A stretch of DNA of 45,540 nucleotides from Flavobacteriaceae bacterium UBA980 (lineage in GTDB: Bacteria > Bacteroidota > Bacteroidia > Flavobacteriales > Flavobacteriaceae): NCBI GenBank assembly GCA_002292265.1, contig DBBQ01000013.1, positions 6,822-52,361 of the forward strand, read 5' to 3'. The notes below the pieces were generated by a model. It worked only from the letters and a program-made list of their open reading frames with translations. It was not told the origin of the DNA and did not search any database. A program made the translations under genes and the position numbers. Shown here one piece after another: positions 36,001 through 44,022 of the stretch. How positions within the stretch are numbered: the stretch's first letter is position 1; each line of letters starts with the position of its first letter.

Positions 36001-37486
36001 GAGGGCTTGTTTGGGTATTGTACAACAGATCACTCTTAAGTTTAACTGGAACAGAATTGATACTCAATGTATTTCTAAGTTGTTGTTGCTCTAATTTTCC
36101 TTCCGATGCAATACCCGTTAGAGTGAGGTTTTTGGAGACTAGGGAGGCTTTGTCAATCTGCCACGAGAATTGGGGATTCTGCTTATCCGAAAAATCTCCT
36201 TGAGCCTTTACGTTTCCTCCAAAAACAAGCTCTAAATTTTGGGCGATCCAAGGGGAAAGGGATAAATCCTTAATTGTAGCATTGACCGCAAAACCCTTGC
36301 CCGATTCACTTTGATCCAAAATGCCTTTTCCCAATCCCCCATTGATTTTAAACTTCCCCCAAGGGTTGTTTGCCTCCAAATCAAACTGTATGGAATCCAA
36401 ATTGATGGAAGTCACTCCCGACAAATTCAAATCGGACACCCGAGACAATTCTTCTTTAAGGGGTGTTGGAATAAAGGACAAAGAATTCAATAGCTCCATA
36501 TCTATTTGAAGTGCCTTCATTGTCAGTTTCAAATCGGAAATGCTGGGGTCAAAAACTTTGTTTACCAACAAACTCCCATCAAAGTTTAAGTGAGGATGGG
36601 ACAGCACTAAAGGAGAAAGCTCGAGCTCTTGAAGTTTCCCCTTTGCTTTGAATGAAGCCTCCAAAGCTGGAATATTTTTTAAGTTGGAATCTTCTGGGAA
36701 TAAAGTAGCAAAATCAAGGTGACTGGACACCACATTCATTTGAAGCATCCCTGTAGATTTAAAATTTCTTAAACTTCCTTCCGCACCAAGCAACTTTAGG
36801 CTTCCCACTAGTTTACTTTCCTTTGAAACCAATTGCCATTCAGTCAGCTGAAGCCTTCCCGGTTCATAGTGAATCAAAGCTGTGGTACGCAAGGGTTTTA
36901 ACTGTGGAGTTTGCATCACCCCTTCTAGATTTTTAAGTTGAAATTTCAACTGGTTTTCTTCAAAAAGAAAATCGTTTGCATCTAGATCTAAGGAATCGAA
37001 TCGCAGAGATTGTGCTTTTGTTTGATTCTCATCCTCATAAACAAAAGAGACGCGCTCCAAATCTAAATCATCGATTTTAAAGCGGGTATTTCTTTTTTTG
37101 CTACTGTCTTTTTTAAACTTTTCTAAAAGGATTTTTAGAGAATGGGTTTCTTCTCCTCGGTATTTTTTGAGTTTTATAAAAAACCCTTCCGCTTCCAGCT
37201 TGCTTAAGTCAAAATTATTTTGCTCAAGACCCTTAAAATCAAGTAAGGATGTTCTCAACGATTTGACAAATAGAAGGGTGTCATTGTGATGGTCTTCTAA
37301 GTGAAAATTATAGAATTCTAATTTACCATTCCAGCGCAATCTCAGGTCCTCAAATAAAATTTGTTGCTGTGTGGTTTGGGTAAAATTTTTGGTAAGTTGT
37401 TGTACAATTCGGGTTTGCACATAAGAAGTAGAAAGTAAACCAAAAAGGAAGATTCCTAGAAGTAAAAAACCTCCTGTAAGGATCAA
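33074..37486 (-). CDS. tamB: TamB-like translocation and assembly protein (DUF490)
   Basis: About 1470 residues. An N-terminal membrane anchor (LTGGFLLLGIFLFGLLS) is followed by a very long beta-rich taco-like region of AsmA/TamB type. It ends in the conserved C-terminal DUF490 domain (GNLFMEVNTLGKFNMWGDF, LLSQGIFINEVSV, GVGLSYDVDFNTF). TamB-type proteins bridge the periplasm and help lipid or barrel-protein delivery to the outer membrane. The start is uncertain: TTG 37486 is the only common start, but the in-frame sequence upstream (KKKYKIA) looks like the usual basic N-terminus. It is open back to TAA 37540 with no ATG, so ATC or ATA may initiate. Divergent from tsaD. Confidence 0.88.
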   Translation of the reverse strand: MILTGGFLLLGIFLFGLLSTSYVQTRIVQQLTKNFTQTTQQQILFEDLRLRWNGKLEFYNFHLEDHHNDTLLFVKSLRTSLLDFKGLEQNNFDLSKLEAEGFFIKLKKYRGEETHSLKILLEKFKKDSSKKRNTRFKIDDLDLERVSFVYEDENQTKAQSLRFDSLDLDANDFLFEENQLKFQLKNLEGVMQTPQLKPLRTTALIHYEPGRLQLTEWQLVSKESKLVGSLKLLGAEGSLRNFKSTGMLQMNVVSSHLDFATLFPEDSNLKNIPALEASFKAKGKLQELELSPLVLSHPHLNFDGSLLVNKVFDPSISDLKLTMKALQIDMELLNSLSFIPTPLKEELSRVSDLNLSGVTSINLDSIQFDLEANNPWGKFKINGGLGKGILDQSESGKGFAVNATIKDLSLSPWIAQNLELVFGGNVKAQGDFSDKQNPQFSWQIDKASLVSKNLTLTGIASEGKLEQQQLRNTLSINSVPVKLKSDLLYNTQTSPPQTTLLVNISQWDLNAVGLQLDTGKRNFKGVILSNFKGNRLDELEGEIKISSAAIENELQTVDLNPITIRQTLQENQNLLQIENNDCIAGEARGLFETSKFSALLQHTFHQVYPFLPDKEVVQGQSVTFKLKIYEKLLDALYPSFSISENIALNGKIDSAEGRSQFVLDAPLLRYKDIQFQKLHFQVDTKNSIYNTFLSVAQVSHQYYKGKDFNLISTKLRDTLFFRSEFEGTSRAKSSFEVNFYHTRESNGTSHFGVKKSVVPLGSDTWTINPENSNKQKLSYFPDNKQTRLSALKATSEDQSIALSGMYLNSEAFNLNLDVEDLILQNILPSVPTFTLAGKGNLEFTIVRSKEENNLGISAKIDSLNINGEDLGDLDLSANGNTELNAYFADLDLRQSGQQKIGLKGLWRGLEDPSLNFNLNFNDLDLAFLSPLGKKAVNKIRGKVGGEVTLWGPLKDLKHEGTLDWTRGGFGVPFLNLDYEIEPTQVRLSNQTFNFKTVVLNDTDQGTSGVLNGNFSHTNFSNWVTDLEISSERMLLLNTEQKPESLFFGEGFLQGTVQLQGPTKGLQISLQGATEQGTSIKIPWSENYGLSDTSFVRFVNKYAKDGNRKETVQQQIKEVKGLELDFELDVNNKATVEIVIDQETGSFLSGRGAGNLFMEVNTLGKFNMWGDFITYDGIYNFKNLGVIDKKFDVKPGGTIVWEGNPLEAQMDLEAVYDVPGGANPALLLDNPNFNKKIPTEVLIRLQGNLLKPDDPVFEIGFPNTSGTVASEINYRLADPQRSQLQAISLLSQGIFINEVSVSMQGITNNLYQKASDIVSNLISEENDKLKVGIDYLQGDKSALLDIATEDRLGFTLSTQISDKILLNGKIGVPVGGVEQTLIVGNVQIDFILNEEGSLRAKVFNKENEFRYIGDELGYTQGVGLSYDVDFNTFKELIQKITSQKTLNSELLNAAQQSEENNLIKFVKKTDL

Positions 37487-37521
37487 TGCTATTTTATACT
37501 TCTTTTTGATATTGAATCGTT

Positions 37522-37529
37522 TATTTTTG
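37522..37529 (+). promoter_or_regulatory. -7 box upstream of tsaD
   Basis: TATTTTTG matches TAnnTTTG exactly and lies 19 bases before the tsaD ATG. No TTG is present at the usual spacing, so only half the promoter is seen. It overlaps the possible 5' end of divergent tamB. Confidence 0.35.
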
Positions 37530-37548
37530 TAACGTTTTTAAAAGCGCA

Positions 37549-38574
37549 ATGTTGCACAATACTAATCTTATACTCGCTATAGAATCCTCATGCGATGATA
37601 CTGCTGCTGCAGTACTCCAGGACCGAAAGGTACTTTCCAATTGCATTGCCAATCAAGATTTGATTCACAAGGCGTATGGGGGTATTGTTCCTGAACTCGC
37701 ATCGCGTGCACATCAATCTAAAATAATCCCTGTTGTGACACAGGCATTAACAGAAGCAAATATCGATAAAAAAGAGCTAACCGCCATAGCCTATACGCAG
37801 GGTCCTGGTCTGTTGGGTTCGCTTTTAGTAGGGAGTGCATTTGCGAAGTCTTTGGCCCTCTCTTTAGACCTACCTTTGATCCCCATTCATCATATGCAAG
37901 CCCATTTACTTGTTCACTTTATCGAAGAAAAAAATCAAAAATCACCTCAATTTCCTTTTCTCGGGGTAACCGTATCGGGAGGACATACGCAATTGCTTTG
38001 GGTAAAAGAACATTTTGATATGGAACTCTTAGGAACTACTTTGGACGATGCGATCGGAGAGGCTTTTGACAAATGTGGAAAGCGCATGGGACTTTCCTAT
38101 CCTGCAGGGCCAGAAATAGATCGCCTTGCGCAGAAAGGAAATCCTCATCGCTTTGAATTTCCAATCCCGAATGTAAACGGATATGACTTGAGTTACAGTG
38201 GAGTTAAAACTGCGTTTACCAATTTCATTCACAAACAAGAGCAAAAAGAACCCGACTTTATAAAAGTACATCTCAACAATTTGTGCGCAAGTTTACAATA
38301 CACCTTAGTTCAAATCATTTTAATCAAGATTGAAAAAGCAGCTCTAAATTACAATCTCAAACAAATTGTAATCGGTGGGGGTGTTGCCGCCAACTCTGAA
38401 CTTAGAAAACAGTTGTACCTCAAAGCGAAAAAGAAGGACTGGGAGGTTTTCCATCCTCCCCTATCCTATACTACTGATAATGCCGCTATGATCGGTATTG
38501 CTGCGTATCACAAATTACAAGATAAACAATCGGGTAATTTGTCGAACAGCGCTCAAGCCCGTTTAAAAATGTAA
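37549..38574 (+). CDS. tsaD: tRNA threonylcarbamoyltransferase TsaD
   Basis: 341 residues. It carries the ASKHA-type N-terminus ILAIESSCDDTAAAV, metal-binding HHMQAH (in IPIHHMQAHLLVHF) and GVTVSGGHTQLL. Nucleotide-binding stretches are DDAIGEAFDKCGKRMGLSYPAGP and IGGGVAANSELR. With TsaB, TsaC and TsaE it makes t6A37 on ANN-decoding tRNAs. It is essential in most bacteria. It begins a + strand unit with rsmE after 2 bases. Confidence 0.97.
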   Translation: MLHNTNLILAIESSCDDTAAAVLQDRKVLSNCIANQDLIHKAYGGIVPELASRAHQSKIIPVVTQALTEANIDKKELTAIAYTQGPGLLGSLLVGSAFAKSLALSLDLPLIPIHHMQAHLLVHFIEEKNQKSPQFPFLGVTVSGGHTQLLWVKEHFDMELLGTTLDDAIGEAFDKCGKRMGLSYPAGPEIDRLAQKGNPHRFEFPIPNVNGYDLSYSGVKTAFTNFIHKQEQKEPDFIKVHLNNLCASLQYTLVQIILIKIEKAALNYNLKQIVIGGGVAANSELRKQLYLKAKKKDWEVFHPPLSYTTDNAAMIGIAAYHKLQDKQSGNLSNSAQARLKM

Positions 38575-38576
38575 CT

Positions 38577-39284
38577 ATGCTTTTATTCTACGATACGCAA
38601 ATTACAGCAGCAACTCAAGAGTTTACCTTTGACCGAGCCGAGAGTAAACACCTAACAAAAGTGTTGCGAAAAGAAGTCGGAACCGAAATCACCCTTACAG
38701 ATGGAAAAGGACTTCAATGGACTGGAAAACTTAGCCTCGTTTCCCCTCAAAAGGTCTGTGCAGAAAAAATTGAGGCAAAACAACACATTCCACCAAAAAA
38801 ACGTATCCACCTGGTCATTGCGCCAACCAAAAGCAATGATCGAATGGAATGGATGGTAGAAAAATTGACAGAGCTGGGTATTTCCACCATTACTCCACTC
38901 CTATGTCATCATTCTGAACGAAAAGTCGTTAAGGTCGAACGGTTTAAAAAAATTGCAGTAGCAGCACTAAAACAGTCCCAACAATTTTTTCTTCCTGAAA
39001 TTCTTCCGTTAACCTCATTTCAAGAACAATTGGAAGCGCTTCAGTGTCCGGCACTTATTGCCCATTGTGCCCCTACTCCCAAAAAAACGGTGTCCGAATA
39101 CGCACTTGATTCAAATGAAATCAGTCTTTGGATTGGTCCGGAAGGAGATTTTAGTAGTGGGGAAATTCAAGCTGCAACAAAAGCTGGACTGACCCCTGTT
39201 AGTTTAGGTACACAACGTTTTCGAACAGAAACAGCTGGGCTTTTGGGATGTCACAGTCTTTATTTAAAGCAACATAAACCTTAG
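38577..39284 (+). CDS. rsmE: 16S rRNA (uracil1498-N3)-methyltransferase RsmE
   Basis: 235 residues. An N-terminal PUA-like domain (AESKHLTKVLRKEVGTEITL) precedes a SPOUT methyltransferase domain. Hallmarks are the trefoil-knot motifs LWIGPEGDFSSGEI and SLGTQRFRTETAGL. It methylates U1498 of 16S rRNA with S-adenosylmethionine. The 2-base gap to tsaD implies translational linkage of two RNA-modification genes. Confidence 0.95.
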   Translation: MLLFYDTQITAATQEFTFDRAESKHLTKVLRKEVGTEITLTDGKGLQWTGKLSLVSPQKVCAEKIEAKQHIPPKKRIHLVIAPTKSNDRMEWMVEKLTELGISTITPLLCHHSERKVVKVERFKKIAVAALKQSQQFFLPEILPLTSFQEQLEALQCPALIAHCAPTPKKTVSEYALDSNEISLWIGPEGDFSSGEIQAATKAGLTPVSLGTQRFRTETAGLLGCHSLYLKQHKP

Positions 39285-39310
39285 CGTTTAGACCCTGTAA
39301 TTAATTTGTA

Positions 39311-39342
39311 CTCCTCTTTTAATATTTCAATATTCAAAGGAG
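39311..39342. terminator. Imperfect hairpin after rsmE
   Basis: CTCC...TTT and AAA...GGAG arms enclose an inner AATA/TATT stem with a 6-base loop; a 2-base bulge and one mismatch interrupt it. It lies between rsmE and the AI-2E-type gene. No T tract follows, so a processing or stability hairpin is as likely as a terminator. Confidence 0.3.
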
Positions 39343-39385
39343 ATCGAGTCCTTTATTAATCCAAGATGTTTTCTATCTTTAGCCT

Positions 39386-40474
39386 ATGAATGCGAAAGAA
39401 ATCACGAAAGGAATCTTTTGGGCGGTACTACAACTCTTAGGTTTGTGTGTATTGGTTTGGTTACTGTACCAAATCAAAACCCTCTTAATTTATATGCTAA
39501 TTGCAGGCGTCGTTAGTCTCATTGGACGACCCATCAATCATTTTTTGATGAAACGCCTTAAAATGCGTGCCGTTATGGCTACCAGCATCAGTATTGTTTT
39601 GTTGTTGGGAATTCTAATCAGTCTTTTTTCACTCTTTGTTCCCCTTTTGGTTCAACAAGGTGAAAATCTTTCTTTGTTAGACGTAGATCTATTAAAAGCG
39701 AATATTCAAACTTTAGTGGAAGAAATTAGTGCTTATTTTCAATTGGACAACAGCTTTTGGCAACAACAATTTTCTGTGGATAATCTGTTCCAAAATGTCA
39801 ATTTTGGTTTACTTCCCCAACTCTTGAATGAAACTTTAGAATTACTCGGAGGTTTTACTATCGGTCTTTTTTCTGTGGTATTTATACTGTTTTTCTTCTT
39901 AAAGGACAGTCACTTACAGGAACGAATAATTTTGGTATTAGTCAATGATAATGTAAACGATCGAGTTGAAAAATCCATAGACAAAACCAAAGGACTACTC
40001 TCCCGCTATTTCTTAGGTTTACTTTTACAAATAAGTATCCTTTTAGTGATCAACAGTGTGGTCTTGAGTGTGTTTGCAGTAGAAAATGCCTTTATCATTG
40101 CTTTTTTATGTGCGCTCTTAAATTTAATACCCTATCTGGGCCCTATCATCGGAGCGGTACTAATGCTGCTACTGACCATGAGTAGTTTTATCGGTGCAGA
40201 TTTTAGTACGGTTATCCTTCCTAAAACAATCTACGTCATGATCGGATTTTTTGTTGGACAGTTGGTCGATAATTTCTTTAGTCAGCCTTTTATCTTTTCA
40301 AATAGTGTCAAATCCCATCCGTTAGAAATTTTCATTGTCATTCTTGCTTCGGGGACCTTGTTAGGACCTGTGGGAATGATCATTGCGATTCCTCTTTACA
40401 CTACTATGAAGGTCATTGCCCAAGAATTTTTAGCCGAAAATAAAATTGTTAAGTCTCTTACAAAAAACTTTTAA
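39386..40474 (+). CDS. AI-2E family transporter (PerM-like permease)
   Basis: 362 residues with about eight hydrophobic segments. Family landmarks are the first pair of helices (AVLQLLGLCVLVWLLYQIKT and the next), the amphipathic middle region (about 90-150), FFLKDSHLQERI, and the last helices with NLIPYLGPIIGAVLMLLL and GMIIAIPLYTTMKV. The family includes YdgG/TqsA and Na+/H+ antiporters, so the name does not prove AI-2 export. ATG 39386 lies only 4 bases after a near-consensus TATCTTTA box. Confidence 0.88.
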   Translation: MNAKEITKGIFWAVLQLLGLCVLVWLLYQIKTLLIYMLIAGVVSLIGRPINHFLMKRLKMRAVMATSISIVLLLGILISLFSLFVPLLVQQGENLSLLDVDLLKANIQTLVEEISAYFQLDNSFWQQQFSVDNLFQNVNFGLLPQLLNETLELLGGFTIGLFSVVFILFFFLKDSHLQERIILVLVNDNVNDRVEKSIDKTKGLLSRYFLGLLLQISILLVINSVVLSVFAVENAFIIAFLCALLNLIPYLGPIIGAVLMLLLTMSSFIGADFSTVILPKTIYVMIGFFVGQLVDNFFSQPFIFSNSVKSHPLEIFIVILASGTLLGPVGMIIAIPLYTTMKVIAQEFLAENKIVKSLTKNF

Positions 40475-40475
40475 A

Positions 40476-41765
40476 ATGAATAAAACTGTTTTATCGCTGC
40501 TCCTTATTGGCTCGCTAAGCATCCCGTTACAAAGTCAAAAACTGAGTAAAATCGAACGCAAAATCATCGACAAAGTCCAAAGTTATGACGAGGAGAGTAT
40601 TACCTTTTTAGAAAAAGTGGTCAATATCAATAGTGGGTCCTTAAATCTAGAGGGAGTTCGTGAAGTCGGTTCTGTCTTTAGTGACGCTTTTGATTCAATT
40701 GGCTTTGAGACGCGTTGGATTGACATGCCTGAAGAGATGAATCGAGCGGGACATCTGTTTGTTTCTATTACAGGTAAAAAAGGAAAGAAGCTCCTTTTGA
40801 TTGGGCATTTGGATACCGTTTTTGAAGAGAACAGCCCCTTCCAAAGGTTTGAACGTAGAGATAGCATCGCCTATGGCCCAGGAGCCAACGATATGAAAGG
40901 GGGCAATGTAGTCGTGCTTTATGCTCTAAAAGCCTTATACGATTTAAATCTACTGAAAAATACTTCCATCACCGTAGCCTTTACTGGAGATGAGGAAAGT
41001 ACAGGTAAACCCCTGTCAATTTCCAGGAAAGATTTAATTGAAGCGGGGAAAGAGGCAGATATTGCCTTAGGCTATGAAAATGCCTCAGGTTTTGACCATG
41101 CTACGATCGCCCGGCGCGGAGCTTCAGGGTGGCGTGTAGAAACCCAAGGGAAACGAGCACACTCCTCGGGAATCTTTAATGAGCGTGTGGGTGCAGGAGC
41201 CATTTTTGAAATGAGCCGAATACTCAATGCCTTTTACGAAGAAGTACGTGGAGAAGAGTACCTCACCTTCAATCCCGGAACATTACTTGGCGGAACCTTT
41301 GTGGACTACGACAAACAAACCAGTAGCGGAACCGTCTTTGGAAAAACCAATGTCGTAGCCCAAAAAGCAGTAGTCAACGGAGGACTTCGCTTTATCTCCG
41401 AAGAGCAAAAGGAAACTACCCGTGCTAAAATGCGGGAAATTGTGGCAAAAAATCTTCCTCAGACTTCTGCCAGTATACGTTTTACAGACAGCTATCCTGC
41501 GATGGGCCCTACGGGAGGAAACCTTGCTGTACTTGCGAAATTAGATCAGGTGAGTAAAGACATGGGACAAGGGGGCGTAGCGCCTTATGATCCTCTAAAA
41601 CGCGGTGCCGCAGATATTTCTTTTGTAGCGGACTATACAGACGGAATAGACGGACTGGGAACCATGGGATCGGGTGCGCATACGCCGCAAGAAACCGTTA
41701 ATCTAAAGACCATGAATGCCTTAATTCAACGCAGTGCACTTTTGATATATCGGTTGACGCGCTAA
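40476..41765 (+). CDS. Secreted M20 family metallopeptidase (glutamate carboxypeptidase-like)
   Basis: 429 residues from ATG 40476, 1 base after the transporter stop; an earlier in-frame start at 40446 is rejected because it would extend before the signal peptide (MNKTVLSLLLIGSLSIPLQS). Zinc-site motifs are LLIGHLDTVFEE, GPGANDMKGGNVV, TGDEESTG and a C-terminal GSGAHTPQETVN His. Sequence style matches carboxypeptidase G2-type enzymes that release C-terminal glutamate from peptides or folates. Operon partner of the AI-2E-type transporter. Confidence 0.9.
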   Translation: MNKTVLSLLLIGSLSIPLQSQKLSKIERKIIDKVQSYDEESITFLEKVVNINSGSLNLEGVREVGSVFSDAFDSIGFETRWIDMPEEMNRAGHLFVSITGKKGKKLLLIGHLDTVFEENSPFQRFERRDSIAYGPGANDMKGGNVVVLYALKALYDLNLLKNTSITVAFTGDEESTGKPLSISRKDLIEAGKEADIALGYENASGFDHATIARRGASGWRVETQGKRAHSSGIFNERVGAGAIFEMSRILNAFYEEVRGEEYLTFNPGTLLGGTFVDYDKQTSSGTVFGKTNVVAQKAVVNGGLRFISEEQKETTRAKMREIVAKNLPQTSASIRFTDSYPAMGPTGGNLAVLAKLDQVSKDMGQGGVAPYDPLKRGAADISFVADYTDGIDGLGTMGSGAHTPQETVNLKTMNALIQRSALLIYRLTR

Positions 41766-41866
41766 TCTTAAAACTTTTTTATGCTCCAAACTCAATTCGG
41801 AACTTTTGATGACTTGTTTGACCGCTTCAAACTAAAGTAATTTTTATTTCTAAAAAAAAATTTGCT

Positions 41867-41896
41867 TATCTTTGACGTTAGTAACGTATTTCGTTA
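41867..41896 (+). promoter_or_regulatory. higBA promoter -7 box and overlapping operator palindromes
   Basis: TATCTTTG (41867-41874) matches TAnnTTTG exactly. Directly after it lies ACGTTA-G-TAACGT (41875-41887), a perfect 6+1+6 palindrome. This overlaps a second inverted repeat, TAACG-TATTT-CGTTA (41882-41896). HigA-type antitoxins repress their own promoter by binding palindromes at or near the start site, so these are strong operator candidates. The -7 box also contains the TTG at 41872, which therefore cannot be the toxin start codon. Confidence 0.6.
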
Positions 41897-41898
41897 TT

Positions 41899-42180
41899 AT
41901 AATTCTTACATTCGGCTCCAAACAAACTGAACAGCTATGGAAAGGGTTCTTCGTAAAAAAGATCCCCTGGGATGTTCAGAAAATTGGACGTAGGAAATTA
42001 AGAATTTTACACAATGCTGTTGATCTAAAAGATTTGAGGATACCTCCATCAAATCAATTAGAAAAGTTATTGGGAAACCTTAAAGGTTATTATAGCATTC
42101 GAATTAACAAGCAGTGGAGGATTATTTTTGAGTGGAATCGTGGTAATGCCACTCAAGTTGAAATCGTTGATTATCATTGA
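41899..42180 (+). CDS. higB: HigB-type RelE-family toxin, ATA at the expected start
   Basis: About 93 residues. The body matches HigB/RelE-superfamily toxins that cleave mRNA at the ribosome: FGSKQTEQLWKGFFVKK, GRRKLRILHNAVDLKDLRIP, YYSIRINKQWRIIFEW and the terminal VEIVDYH. Family N-termini usually read M-I-x-[ST]-F-x-S-K. Here the codons are ATA-ATT-CTT-ACA-TTC, so ATA 41899 is at the Met position. No ATG, GTG or TTG lies between the promoter and this point. The toxin is either initiated at AUA at low level or silenced by start loss. The antitoxin follows directly, as in higBA. Confidence 0.82.
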   Translation: MILTFGSKQTEQLWKGFFVKKIPWDVQKIGRRKLRILHNAVDLKDLRIPPSNQLEKLLGNLKGYYSIRINKQWRIIFEWNRGNATQVEIVDYH

Positions 42181-42182
42181 AT

Positions 42183-42482
42183 ATGAAAAGGCTTAACAAC
42201 ATTCACCCGGGAGAGGTTTTATTAGAGGAGTTTCTCAAACCCTTAGGAATCTCTGCTTATCGTTTGTCGAAAGATTTAAATATTCCACAAACTCGTGTCT
42301 CACAAATAATTAAAGGAAAGCGAAAAGTAACTGCGGATACCGCATTACGACTGAGCAAGTATTTTGGTAATTCAGCTCAATTTTGGTTGGGTTTACAAAA
42401 TGATTACGATTTAGAAGTTGAGCAAATCAAAAACAATAAGGATTTTGCTCAAATCACAAAATTCAAGGTAAAGGTCGTCTAA
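42183..42482 (+). CDS. higA: HigA-type XRE antitoxin
   Basis: 99 residues. The N-terminal HigA signature NNIHPGEVLLEEFLKPLGIS leads into an XRE helix-turn-helix (AYRLSKDLNIPQTRVSQIIK) and then GKRKVTADTALRLSKYFGNS and FWLGLQNDYDLE. It neutralises HigB and is expected to repress the operon through its HTH. ATG 42183 is chosen; the TTG at 42177 overlaps the toxin stop (TTGA) and could also be used for coupling. The stop faces convergent nitronate monooxygenase with a 1-base gap. Confidence 0.93.
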   Translation: MKRLNNIHPGEVLLEEFLKPLGISAYRLSKDLNIPQTRVSQIIKGKRKVTADTALRLSKYFGNSAQFWLGLQNDYDLEVEQIKNNKDFAQITKFKVKVV

Positions 42483-42483
42483 A

Positions 42484-43458
42484 CTAAAAATACTTTTTAT
42501 AGTGCTGTTGCTGCGTCTCTAAAGCCGTTTGAAATTCTTTTTTAAGTTGTTCGGTAAGTTCTGCTACGGATTTAATATCACTGATGGAAGTTACCCCCTG
42601 CCCTGCAGACCAAATGGTTTTCCAAGCCTTAGCTTCTGCCTGAGCCGCATCCAATTCACTTCCAAAATCTACTTTTTTGCTCTGTTTCCAAAGGGCTTCT
42701 GTAATTCCCATAGACTCCAAACTAGGTCTTAAAAAGCTAGCATGTACTCCAGAAACTGCAGCAGTATAGACGATATCCTCGGCTTTACTAGAAAGTATCA
42801 TTTCTTGGTAGGCCTTATCCGCCATGCTTTCTGTGACATTGATAAAACGGGTCCCCATATAGGCCAGATCGGCTCCCATTTGAAGCGAGGAAGCGATATC
42901 ATTCCCCGTACTGATACAGCCTGAGAGTAAAATGGTTTTATGGAAAAAGGTTTTAATTTCGTTTACTAAAGCCATCGGATTCAAGGTGCCTCCATGCCCC
43001 CCAGCGCCTGCGGCAACTAAAATCAATCCATCAACACCTGCCTCTGATGCTTTTTCGGCGTGACGTCTTTTGATGATGTCGTGAAAAACTAAACCACCGT
43101 AACTGTGTACCGCATCTACTAAATCCGATACAGCACCTAAAGAGGTAATAATTAATGGCACTTGGTGTTTTACACAAATTTCTAAATCGGGCATCACCCG
43201 GGGATTGGTTGGGTGAACAATGAGATTTACTCCAAAAGGTGCTGCTTTTTTACCCGTTTCTTTTTCGAATGCTGCCAAAGCCTCTTTGATTTCAATAACC
43301 CATTCCTCAAAACCTTCTGTGGTTCTTTGATTCAATGCAGGAAACGTTCCTACAATACCGTTTTTACAACATTCTATAACCAACTGAGGGCCTGAAATTA
43401 AAAACATAGGCGCTGCAACAGCGGGAAGACTAAGGTCATTTATAAATGTGGGTTTCAT
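42484..43458 (-). CDS. Nitronate monooxygenase family (FMN-dependent)
   Basis: 324 residues, TIM-barrel flavoprotein of the NMO/2-nitropropane dioxygenase family. Visible landmarks are LPAVAAPMFLISGPQLV at the N-terminus, the GFEEWVIEIKEAL helix, the IILAV-like strand ending in VAAGAGGHGG (FMN phosphate loop), and LSGCISTGNDIASSLQMGAD followed by YMGTRF. It oxidises nitronates such as propionate-3-nitronate, or a related substrate. The promoter region 43459-43565 shows no exact consensus box. Confidence 0.88.
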   Translation of the reverse strand: MKPTFINDLSLPAVAAPMFLISGPQLVIECCKNGIVGTFPALNQRTTEGFEEWVIEIKEALAAFEKETGKKAAPFGVNLIVHPTNPRVMPDLEICVKHQVPLIITSLGAVSDLVDAVHSYGGLVFHDIIKRRHAEKASEAGVDGLILVAAGAGGHGGTLNPMALVNEIKTFFHKTILLSGCISTGNDIASSLQMGADLAYMGTRFINVTESMADKAYQEMILSSKAEDIVYTAAVSGVHASFLRPSLESMGITEALWKQSKKVDFGSELDAAQAEAKAWKTIWSAGQGVTSISDIKSVAELTEQLKKEFQTALETQQQHYKKYF

Positions 43459-43565
43459 CTGTTTAATTTTTTATTGTTGTTAAAAGTCAGATGAAATTTG
43501 CATAAAAAATAAATCATTCCATACATTGGATTGACCTAATTAATTAGTGCTAATTTCATAAAAAA

Positions 43566-44018
43566 TTATTTTAATAATAGGGTCCATTCAAAATCAAACG
43601 TAGAGACAACATCGCCCTGTTCATCTGTTCCTTTGGCTTGTAACCACAGAGTTTGGGGTTCTTTTGTTTTTATTAAAGCCGCAAATGTTTTCTCAATACG
43701 ATCTCCTGGCCGACAGGAAAACAATAACTTCCCTTTTGCCTTTTTTGTAAAATTAGCTTTGTTGTTGATGACTAGCATGGAAATCTTGCTTTGAGAGGAT
43801 TTAGCCCTTTGCATAATCAAGATAGCGGTAGCAAGTTCGGCAGCCATTCCTTGTACTGCCCAAAACATCGATTTAAAGGGGTTTTGATTGAACCACTTCA
43901 AGCGCACCTTGACTTCACAAACCATAGGAGTTATTGTGACTAGGCGAACGCCACACCACCACGCTGAGGGTAGTTTTAAAAAAGTGTATAAATTAATTCC
44001 AAAAGGGGAGAATTTCAT
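43566..44018 (-). CDS. DUF4442 hotdog-fold protein
   Basis: 150 residues, thioesterase-like. A hydrophobic N-terminal helix (MKFSPFGINLYTFLKLPSAW) precedes the strands CEVKVRLKWFNQNPFKSMF, a central helix WAVQGMAAELATAILIM, and late strands ending FDFEWTLLLK. This is the layout of the DUF4442/YiiD-C family of hotdog proteins, which have no proven reaction. It is 4 bases downstream of the alanine dehydrogenase and probably cotranscribed with it. Confidence 0.8.
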   Translation of the reverse strand: MKFSPFGINLYTFLKLPSAWWCGVRLVTITPMVCEVKVRLKWFNQNPFKSMFWAVQGMAAELATAILIMQRAKSSQSKISMLVINNKANFTKKAKGKLLFSCRPGDRIEKTFAALIKTKEPQTLWLQAKGTDEQGDVVSTFDFEWTLLLK

Positions 44019-44022
44019 GAAT

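Noticed and set aside
41872..41898. TTG 41872 as the HigB start, adding nine hydrophobic residues
   Set aside because: The TTG is part of an exact promoter -7 box and the added residues do not belong to the toxin family N-terminus.
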